Assembly (NCBI GenBank): GCA_910583775.1
Contig: CAJTYD010000056.1
Span: forward strand, 1 to 21,482
DNA from: an uncultured Muribaculaceae bacterium
GTDB lineage: Bacteria; Bacteroidota; Bacteroidia; Bacteroidales; Muribaculaceae
Direction of reading: 5' to 3'
DNA length: 21,482 bases
Shown: piece by piece, positions 8,786 to 15,131 of the stretch
Layout: the number at the start of each line of letters is the position of its first letter
Numbering within the stretch: position 1 is the first letter of the stretch
The notes under the pieces: generated by a model
What the model was told of the DNA's origin: nothing
Seen by the model: the letters and a program-made list of their open reading frames with translations, nothing else
Database searches by the model: none
Translations under genes and position numbers: made by a program

Positions 8786-9943
8786 TTATTTCATTTTAGT
8801 GTAGTAATTGTGAGTTGCCACACTGTCTTTCATTTCAGGATGCATATAATGCAACATATCCTCGAGCAGACGGTCGGGATGGAAGGGTGTTTCCTCGTAA
8901 AAATCGATATAGCGGGTGTTGCATCCGTAAACGTTCCCCTCCTTGTAGGCCTTGAACTGCGAATTGACAGGAGCATCGGAGCCTAACTCCTGCAGTGACT
9001 TCTCCTTGTCCTGATTATAACGGACAAACCAGATGTCGGCGTCATACGCCTCGGCGAGCACTTTCTCCGGAGCGAGCGGCACGCTGCCGCTCTGCCTGTA
9101 GCCATCAAACGGATTGATGCCGCCGGCGTCACGGATAAGCCCTGCGATCGTCGACTCGCCGCCCGGGACATTCCAGACCTGCCCGTATCTCTGGTCGATC
9201 AGCACCTTAGGTCGCGAAGTCGCCTTTTTGGCTTTCTCCTTCAGATCCATATATCTCTTCTCAGTGTCCGCGAACATCTTTTCCGACACGTCCGTCTTGC
9301 CGAAAAGCATGCCGTAGAACCTCACCCATTCAGCGCGGCCGAGAGCCGAAGTCTCCATATAGTCGGCACATTCGATTATAGGAATGCCGAGCTCTCCCAC
9401 TTTGGCATACTTGTCGTTGTTCTCAAACGGCGAAAGCATGATCACCTGGGGACGAAGCTTTATGATTTTTTCAAGATCAGGACTCATGCTGACTCCGCAG
9501 TCAACTATCTTTCCGCTTTTCAGACGTTCCTTCACCTCACCCTCGTTGACGTATTTCGCGTTGCAGACTCCTCCGATTGCATCGATGGCGCCAAGTTCGG
9601 AGATCAGGCTGTTATGCACAGTCGAATAGACAAGAGCGTTGGTGACCGGAATCCTGACAACCGTTCCCTGGGGAAGATTCGTCGGTAATTCCTGCTCCGA
9701 GGGAACAAGTATATACTTCTGTAGGATCTTTACCGTATCCCACGGATTCCTTACCGTCACCTCCGTAAAGTCCTCATGTTCAACAATCGAGAGATTTTCA
9801 GCATATTTTGTCGGCACCTCTTTTCCTTCTCCCCCGGAAACAGAGGCGTGGCCTCCCTTGCAGGAAGCAAAGGAAGCCAGAGCCAATAGGAACAGAGAGA
9901 GTATCCCTACTCTCCTTCCAACCAATCTATAATCATAATTCAT
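8786..9943 (-). CDS. btuF: Periplasmic corrinoid-binding lipoprotein
   Basis: This is the substrate-binding protein that carries corrinoids from the outer-membrane receptor to BtuCD. The N-terminus has basic residues, a hydrophobic stretch and LASFASC, giving a lipidated Cys28. No acidic run follows the cysteine (KGGHAS), so unlike BtuG it should remain facing the periplasm. The body has class III binding-protein features: ELGAIDAIGGV, PDLEKIIKLRPQVIMLSPF, a long central helix, then PKVLIDQRYGQVWNVPGG and a C-terminal lobe. About 90 residues before the first lobe form an N-terminal extension of the kind seen in Bacteroidetes members (from memory). It lies 48 bp after btuG and 15 bp before btuC. 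Confidence 0.88.
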   Translation of the reverse strand: MNYDYRLVGRRVGILSLFLLALASFASCKGGHASVSGGEGKEVPTKYAENLSIVEHEDFTEVTVRNPWDTVKILQKYILVPSEQELPTNLPQGTVVRIPVTNALVYSTVHNSLISELGAIDAIGGVCNAKYVNEGEVKERLKSGKIVDCGVSMSPDLEKIIKLRPQVIMLSPFENNDKYAKVGELGIPIIECADYMETSALGRAEWVRFYGMLFGKTDVSEKMFADTEKRYMDLKEKAKKATSRPKVLIDQRYGQVWNVPGGESTIAGLIRDAGGINPFDGYRQSGSVPLAPEKVLAEAYDADIWFVRYNQDKEKSLQELGSDAPVNSQFKAYKEGNVYGCNTRYIDFYEETPFHPDRLLEDMLHYMHPEMKDSVATHNYYTKMK

Positions 9944-9991
9944 ATCTAAACCATAACTGAGTACACATTAGAAACGTGCGACTATGGAATT

Positions 9992-11128
9992 TTATTTGTT
10001 CACAACATGATGAATAAATGTCACAGCGCGGGCTCCTACACCACAAGTGAATCTTTTCTTGAAGACGCCATCTTTGTCATAGATGTTTCCATACATCGGT
10101 TCGCGGACCTGAGAGCTGCCTGCCGAATCAAGGAAATAAGACAGAATGATGATGTCGCCGCTCACAGGATCGATTGCCACGCCGTTTGGACTGGCAATCC
10201 AGGAATCCTGACCTTGCTGACGCTGAATCATATTCTCACGCACCACATTCAAGGTATTGGTGGAATATACTTTATAGGTATAATCGGCCGAAGGCACTAT
10301 CTTGGAATACGGAGCATTGACAACATAAAGCTCATCATTGTGGCATGCGATCAAAGTTCCATCACATACTTTTGTCACATCATTACCTGTAACTTTCACG
10401 ACAACAGAAGGATTTCCCTCATAATCGCCTTTGCATACAACAAAGGCATCCGTGCCGTTTGACGCCACATCTGTCGGATTAAGAACTTTTCTGGTATCCT
10501 GTATCTTCTTTTCTGTCCATGTGGCGAGATTTACAATTGAAATATAGCTGTTTCCATACTTTACACCACCTGACGCACCTCCGTTGGAATTCTGGCCGTC
10601 GGAATTGGCGACAACAAGATTGTTTCCGGCAATGGCTATCTGATCGGGGTTCGGACCGACCTTAATCGACTTCTCAACCTTCAGAGAAAGAGTATCGACA
10701 CATGAAACATATCCCGTATACATGGAAACATACACTTTCCCATCCTTTGCCGCCAAAGCACGCGGTTGCGTGGCATCGCCTTCCGGCCTTATCGATGTAA
10801 TTATCTTAAGAGTCTCGGGCTCAACAACCCAGATAAGATTAGAGCTGTACATAGCAATATACATTTTTGCTCCGTATACTATTGCCTTCTGGGCGCCGTC
10901 GCCGATACGGACACCATTTTCAGCATAGAATGCATCATCAGTCGCCGTTCCGGTCGCATAGTCGTATGCAGTGATCGAAGCAGGGATATTACCTCTCTTG
11001 TTTCCACCGTTTATAGTGTAGAATCCGGTTACTGTCTCAACTGCCTTAGGTGTATTGTCATCGTCGGAACATGAAGCCATTCCGCCAAGCATCAGAAGTG
11101 CTGATGCATAAACTAAATACTTTTTCAT
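9992..11128 (-). CDS. btuG: BtuG-like surface cobamide-binding lipoprotein (beta-propeller)
   Basis: The protein reads as a YncE-like beta-propeller, with repeated strands such as KVYVSMYTGYVSCVD, NLVVANSDGQN and DAFVVCKGDY, attached to a lipoprotein signal. I chose the ATG at 11128 because it places MKKYLVYASALLMLGGMASC directly at the N-terminus. An upstream ATG at 11170 would add 14 polar residues and overlap btuB. The residues after Cys20 are SDDDN, matching the Bacteroidetes signal that sends lipoproteins to the cell surface. Established knowledge: BtuG of Bacteroides thetaiotaomicron is a surface propeller lipoprotein encoded beside btuB that binds B12 extremely tightly and hands it to BtuB. 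Position and topology fit that family. Individual cobamide-contact residues cannot be checked here. Confidence 0.83.
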   Translation of the reverse strand: MKKYLVYASALLMLGGMASCSDDDNTPKAVETVTGFYTINGGNKRGNIPASITAYDYATGTATDDAFYAENGVRIGDGAQKAIVYGAKMYIAMYSSNLIWVVEPETLKIITSIRPEGDATQPRALAAKDGKVYVSMYTGYVSCVDTLSLKVEKSIKVGPNPDQIAIAGNNLVVANSDGQNSNGGASGGVKYGNSYISIVNLATWTEKKIQDTRKVLNPTDVASNGTDAFVVCKGDYEGNPSVVVKVTGNDVTKVCDGTLIACHNDELYVVNAPYSKIVPSADYTYKVYSTNTLNVVRENMIQRQQGQDSWIASPNGVAIDPVSGDIIILSYFLDSAGSSQVREPMYGNIYDKDGVFKKRFTCGVGARAVTFIHHVVNK

Positions 11129-11159
11129 TTTATTCTTTTTATTTATCATAGATAAAAGG

Positions 11160-13247
11160 TTATGGTTCAAAAGTTACCGTCGCCTTCCAGGATCTTCCCG
11201 GCATCGGATAGTCGACAACCACTTCATATTGCTTGTCGAACATATTCAACAGATCGAAACGCAGATCGAGAGAGTGGCCGTGAAACCGGAACGTCCGCAT
11301 CAGCGAGGCTCCGCATTCGATATATCCCTTGACCCTCGAAACGGGCAGATTGGAGTTCGTGCCGTAACGCTCGCTGACTCCTGTGGCGTGAAAGACGACG
11401 TCAACCCAGGGGTTCTGCCAGGAGAGCGAGGCCGCTCCGCTATGCTGAGGAGTGTAGGCCACCTGCTTGTTGTAGTCGGGATCCTTGCGGTTCGTACGTG
11501 GCTGCACTCGCTGCCAGCTATAGTTGGAGGCGAATACAAGGTTCTGATTGCGACTTAAATGGAAAGTGGCGTTGGCTGTCACATCGACGCCGAAAGCCCG
11601 TGCCTTGCCGAGATTCATCATAGTCCAGATGAACATATTCTGCGGGATAGCCACGATCTTGTTCTTTACAGAGTTGTAATATGTATCGACAGTGAATACA
11701 GCTGTCGAGAGCCATGAAAGTGCAGGCATCTGATATGTGAATCCGAGATTGACCTGATCGGAATCCTCCGGCTTCAGCGACACGCTGCCCATGTGGAAGT
11801 AATAATTGTCGTTGAATGTCGGCATTCGGAAAATATTCTTATAGGAGGCGCGGATGAAGAATAGGCTGCTGAAAGGCTGGAAGGAGACGCTTGCCGACGG
11901 AGACAGCTTGTTCTCGTCTTTCGCGCTTTCGCCATATCTGACTTCATTGTCATAGACCGACCAAAGAAGACGCACCATCGCCTGCATCCAGTTGTTCCTG
12001 AACTTCCCGGTAAAACTCTGGAGAAATGAGTGACGCCGGGGCTTGACCTCTACCGTGGCCGGCTGATTGCTGTTCAGGTTATTGTAAAAATAATCGGCCG
12101 AATAGTTGAACGACAGTCTGTCGGTCGGCAGATAAAGCGCAGACCCGGAAAGATATACTTCACGCTGGTAATAGTTCTCGTCAAGCATCCCTCCGGGATA
12201 CTTCCCGTTCTCGTCGTGATAAAGCGATGCGTCCCAGTTGAACTTGGCGAGACCCTGGAAAGAGAATTTATCGAGTGAAAGATTCCGGTATGTTAGCTGT
12301 CCGAAGAAATTACGGTCGCGCAGACGCTCGTTTATCACGGGATTATAGAGAACCACAGCGCCCGGCAGCTGACGGTTGTTGTCATAATAATAGACCTTGC
12401 CGTCTAAAGTAGATGCCTGTGTGGGGCGCCATCTAACGTTGAGCTCGCCGTGACCCGAATTCATACGGCTGTTGTTACGCCGTTCACGCGTAACCATAAC
12501 GCCGTTATAAAGCGTGAAAGGATAATTGTTCTTGGCGTGGGTATACTCCCCTATCAGTGAAAAGGAGAAATTTTTCGTGAGGGTCTTGCCCACTTTAAGA
12601 TAAGGATTCAGGAAACGCCATGAACCGGCACGGAACCGGGCAGTGAGATGCCAGGCCGAGTCGTTGGGTGCCGGAACCGACAGGGTGGAAATTAGAATGG
12701 AGGCGGCCGATGCCGAGGCTTTTGCGGGAATGAAGATGTCGCTGTTGTCGCCGATAGTGACCGAGAGACTGCCCACATTGTCGAGCGAATAACGGGAAAG
12801 ATCGATCTTTCCGCTCTGGCAGTCGCTCAACACGATGCCGTCATATATGACTCCCGTGTGGTTGGCTCCGAAGCCGCGCACAGAGACTGTCCGCATACCT
12901 CCGGCGCCCCCATAATCCTTGATGTTCAGACCGGGGAGACGGTGAAGGGCATCGGAAATGTCGGTAACTCCTATGGTTTTCATCCTTTCATTAGAAAGAT
13001 TGAACACCGGCGCGGAGCTGATCACCTCTTTCCTCACGCGGTCGGCGATAACCGTGAATTCATCGATTTCCCCTACCCGCAGGGAATCCCGGTCATGCGG
13101 GATATCTGATTTTTTAGATAGTTTTGACTGCTTGTCATTTGAAAGAGGACATGACGCAAAGGCCGCGATCCCTGTCGGAAGCGTGGCGACACAGGCCATA
13201 ACGGCGCATAATGATTTCCTGAATAAGTCTGAATTTATCCTTTTCAT
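11160..13247 (-). CDS. btuB: TonB-dependent outer-membrane cobamide receptor
   Basis: BtuB is a 22-strand outer-membrane barrel with an N-terminal plug that imports corrinoids using TonB energy. The 695-residue protein has a signal peptide ending near AAFAS (about 28-32). A TonB-box-like segment, DEFTVIADR, lies at 62-70. The plug spans roughly 75-190, with ISDALHRLPGLNIKDYGG and VSVRGFGANHTGVIYDG. Alternating aromatic barrel strands follow, ending with a C-terminal strand and terminal Phe-Glu-Pro. It is the first gene of the ten-gene run. The cobalamin riboswitch lies in its leader, and the start codon is downstream of a hairpin exposing GAGGA in its loop. A 31-bp gap separates its stop from btuG. 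No SusD-like partner is present; BtuG probably fills the lid role. Confidence 0.94.
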   Translation of the reverse strand: MKRINSDLFRKSLCAVMACVATLPTGIAAFASCPLSNDKQSKLSKKSDIPHDRDSLRVGEIDEFTVIADRVRKEVISSAPVFNLSNERMKTIGVTDISDALHRLPGLNIKDYGGAGGMRTVSVRGFGANHTGVIYDGIVLSDCQSGKIDLSRYSLDNVGSLSVTIGDNSDIFIPAKASASAASILISTLSVPAPNDSAWHLTARFRAGSWRFLNPYLKVGKTLTKNFSFSLIGEYTHAKNNYPFTLYNGVMVTRERRNNSRMNSGHGELNVRWRPTQASTLDGKVYYYDNNRQLPGAVVLYNPVINERLRDRNFFGQLTYRNLSLDKFSFQGLAKFNWDASLYHDENGKYPGGMLDENYYQREVYLSGSALYLPTDRLSFNYSADYFYNNLNSNQPATVEVKPRRHSFLQSFTGKFRNNWMQAMVRLLWSVYDNEVRYGESAKDENKLSPSASVSFQPFSSLFFIRASYKNIFRMPTFNDNYYFHMGSVSLKPEDSDQVNLGFTYQMPALSWLSTAVFTVDTYYNSVKNKIVAIPQNMFIWTMMNLGKARAFGVDVTANATFHLSRNQNLVFASNYSWQRVQPRTNRKDPDYNKQVAYTPQHSGAASLSWQNPWVDVVFHATGVSERYGTNSNLPVSRVKGYIECGASLMRTFRFHGHSLDLRFDLLNMFDKQYEVVVDYPMPGRSWKATVTFEP

Positions 13248-13254
13248 ATATGTT

Positions 13255-13272
13255 CTCTTTTCCTCGAAAGAG
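13255..13272 (-). promoter_or_regulatory. Leader hairpin carrying the btuB ribosome-binding sequence
   Basis: On the minus strand CTCTTT and AAAGAG form a 6-bp stem around the loop CGAGGA, ending 7 nt before the btuB ATG. The loop contains the only Shine-Dalgarno-like sequence of the leader. The loop can pair with UUUUUCG (13367-13373), the putative L5 loop of the upstream cobalamin riboswitch, through seven positions including two G-U pairs. This is the arrangement expected for an L5-L13 kissing loop that blocks translation when ligand is bound. The pairing is my manual inspection, not a computed fold. Confidence 0.55.
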
Positions 13273-13320
13273 TGTGCAACATATTATGAACCGGGCAAGA
13301 AATGCCGCGAATCATGATCA

Positions 13321-13525
13321 GGCAGGTCTTCGGACTTATCTCAGCTTTCCTCCGCCTTCCCGGTTCCGAAAAACCAGTGGCGACAAAACATCCGATCTTC
13401 GAATCTGTCGCGATGTTCGTCTGGAGGAAGCCTTTAAGAAACTGTTTAAATTTCTTAGAGACTCACCGCAGCGGGACTGTCCGGGATTCTCACCCGGTTC
13501 CCTTTTAATGGCGCGAGCCAACCAA
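13321..13525 (-). promoter_or_regulatory. Cobalamin riboswitch (aptamer)
   Basis: The minus strand carries the conserved cobalamin-aptamer elements in the correct order. They are AAAGGGAA (13498-13506), GGTGAGAATCC (13484-13494), ACAGTCCCGCTGCGGTGA (13463-13480), GCCACTGG (13374-13381), GGGAAGGC (13354-13361) and the B12 box AAGTCCGAAGACCTGCC (13321-13337). The aptamer lies 73 nt upstream of the btuB ATG. It should repress the btuB-to-cbiB run when adenosylcobalamin or a related cobamide is abundant. No U-tract terminator is visible between the B12 box and the ATG, so translational control is the likelier mode. Confidence 0.96.
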
Positions 13526-13532
13526 ATCGCCG

Positions 13533-13564
13533 CAAATTTATAAATTTATTTTCAAACCGACAAA
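13533..13564 (-). promoter_or_regulatory. Bacteroidetes-type promoter for the btuB operon
   Basis: On the minus strand TTTG (13561-13564) is followed after exactly 20 bp by TAAATTTG (13533-13540). This matches the Bacteroides -33 TTTG and -7 TAnnTTTG consensus. Transcription would start near 13525-13528, just at the 5' edge of the riboswitch, so the aptamer would occupy the very start of the mRNA. Confidence 0.75.
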
Positions 13565-13619
13565 TCTTTTTTATATGCAATTGCCGTGCGAGAAAAGTTA
13601 TATAATTGAAAATTTTATC

Positions 13620-13627
13620 TAACTTTG
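13620..13627 (+). promoter_or_regulatory. Candidate -7 element for the GH43-GH115 unit
   Basis: TAACTTTG on the + strand is an exact match to the Bacteroides -7 consensus TAnnTTTG. The position about 20 bp upstream (AAAGTT/ATAT) has no clear TTTG, so the -33 element is poor. This could indicate dependence on an activator. Transcription would start near 13633, leaving a leader of about 170 nt before the GH43 start codon. The element is back to back with the btuB promoter. Confidence 0.5.
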
Positions 13628-13664
13628 CACTATAACCGAATACTCCTCTCTTCCTCGGGTTTCA

Positions 13665-13682
13665 GTTCTAAATCTTTAGAAC
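13665..13682 (+). promoter_or_regulatory. Perfect dyad in the GH43 leader (possible operator or hairpin)
   Basis: GTTCTAAATCTTTAGAAC is a perfect inverted repeat of two 8-bp arms around TC, about 30-50 nt after the predicted transcription start of the GH43 unit. It could be a dimeric repressor or activator site in DNA, or a small RNA hairpin. It is flanked by two direct GGTTTC copies (13658-13663 and 13684-13689). No known operator was recognised. Confidence 0.35.
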
Positions 13683-13770
13683 CGGTTTCTTGAAATTCCA
13701 TGACGCCTACGCCAATGGTCAGGACCGGGCACTGGCTTATTATCTCCAGGTCAAGGATAATATCTGTTAA
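13672..13770 (+). pseudogene. Possible remnant of a coding sequence in the GH43 leader
   Basis: One frame of the leader, entered after a TAA at 13669-13671, reads like ordinary protein: FLKFHDAYANGQDRALAYYL, then a few more residues to a TAA at 13768. It has no upstream start codon and is only about 32 codons long. It may be the 3' remnant of a gene lost during rearrangement between the B12 locus and the glycosidase genes. It could equally be a chance open frame. I do not recognise the family. Confidence 0.2.
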
Positions 13771-13805
13771 ATATACCCCAAGACAACTTCAACTGTAAGT
13801 TTCAA

Positions 13806-15131
13806 ATGAGAAATATAATCACATTAATTATTTTTATGTTCCTCGGCATTCCGGCTATTGCCGGAAGAGACAACGAGAGCATCATTACCAACGGTGTGCC
13901 ATGGTTTGACTCAGACGGCAACATAATCAATGCTCATGGAGCCTGCATCATTGAGGACGGAGGGAAATATTGGCTATTTGGAGAATATAAATCCGACAAC
14001 AGCAATGCTTTTCCGGGATTCGGATGCTATTCCTCCTCCGATCTCGTTAACTGGAAATTCGAACGGGTAGTCCTTCCTGTCCAGAAAGACGGCATACTCG
14101 GGCCCGATCGCGTCGGAGAAAGGGTGAAGGTGATGAGATGCCCGAAAACAGGAGAATATATAATGCTTATGCATGCGGATAATCTGAAATACACAGACCC
14201 GCACATAGGAATCGCAGTATGCGACAGCATCAATGGCGACTACCGGCTTCTCGGAACAATCGAGTATGACGGAAAGCCCATTAAAAACTGGGACATGGGT
14301 ACTTTTCAGGATGATGACGGCACCGGATACCTGTTGATACATCATGGGCCCGTATATCGACTCAGTGATGATTACCGCTCTATCTCGGCAAAGGCCGCCC
14401 ATATCGACGGCATGGGAGAATCTCCCGCGATGTTCAGGAAAAACGGGATATATTTCATGCTGACATCCAATCTCACAAGCTGGGAAAGAAACGACAACTA
14501 TTATTTCACAGCTACCTCTATCGAAGGCCCCTGGGAGAAAAGAGGACTTTTCTGCCCTGAGGGCTCGCTGACCCACAATTCCCAATGTACATTTGTTTTC
14601 ACTCTGACACGCAACGGAGAGAAAATTCCCATATATATGGGCGACCGCTGGTCATATCCCCGTCAGGCCTCGGCCGCAACCTATGTATGGTTGCCAATGC
14701 AGGTGAACGGTACAAGTCTGTCCATTCCGGAATACTGGTCTTCCTGGAATATAAACGGAATCCGGAAGCAAACGCTCTCAGGCGAGACAAAAATACATGA
14801 CTGGACTTCGGATAAAAAGGGAGAAAAACTACGTATCCCCTTTCACGGAAAGAGAATTTCCATTATCGGAGAGTCCAATTCTCAGTCGGGCTACGCACTT
14901 GTATCGATCAAAGACAAAGAGGGAAAGATCCTGCACAGCCAGTATGTGGATTTCTACAGCAAGGTCCCTGATCTCTCACCCCGCTATGTCAGTCGCCTCT
15001 ATCCCGAAGATGATTATATGCTTGAAGTCGAGGTTTCCGGTGAAAACCCGGTGTGGTCAGACAAAAAAGGAAATGTGTTCGGGAGCAAAGACTTTTTTAT
15101 AAACGTTTCCAAATCAATAATCGAAAAATGA
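13806..15131 (+). CDS. Secreted GH43 glycosidase, exo-beta-1,3-galactanase-like
   Basis: A signal peptide (residues 1-19, ending AIA) precedes a five-bladed GH43 beta-propeller (about 25-315). A beta-sandwich-like C-terminal region of about 120 residues follows. The propeller resembles subfamily GH43_24: DGNIINAHGACI at the first blade, ERVKVM with Glu105, WDMGTFQDDDG, ESPAMF with Glu205 (probable acid), THNSQCTFVF with Gln260, and MGDRW with YVWLPM. Known members of that subfamily lack the usual Asp base and have Gln there; the Glu205-to-Gln260 spacing is as I recall for characterised galactanases. The predicted role is release of galactose from beta-1,3-galactan backbones such as type II arabinogalactan. 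A neighbouring GH43 subfamily is possible. The stop overlaps the GH115 start (ATGA). Confidence 0.82.
   Translation: MRNIITLIIFMFLGIPAIAGRDNESIITNGVPWFDSDGNIINAHGACIIEDGGKYWLFGEYKSDNSNAFPGFGCYSSSDLVNWKFERVVLPVQKDGILGPDRVGERVKVMRCPKTGEYIMLMHADNLKYTDPHIGIAVCDSINGDYRLLGTIEYDGKPIKNWDMGTFQDDDGTGYLLIHHGPVYRLSDDYRSISAKAAHIDGMGESPAMFRKNGIYFMLTSNLTSWERNDNYYFTATSIEGPWEKRGLFCPEGSLTHNSQCTFVFTLTRNGEKIPIYMGDRWSYPRQASAATYVWLPMQVNGTSLSIPEYWSSWNINGIRKQTLSGETKIHDWTSDKKGEKLRIPFHGKRISIIGESNSQSGYALVSIKDKEGKILHSQYVDFYSKVPDLSPRYVSRLYPEDDYMLEVEVSGENPVWSDKKGNVFGSKDFFINVSKSIIEK

Noticed and set aside
11129..11170. Longer btuG start at 11170
   Set aside because: It would put 14 polar residues before a clear lipoprotein signal and overlap btuB; the ATG at 11128 gives a normal signal sequence.
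13974..14585. A 203-codon - strand open frame
   Set aside because: Antisense shadow of the GH43 propeller.
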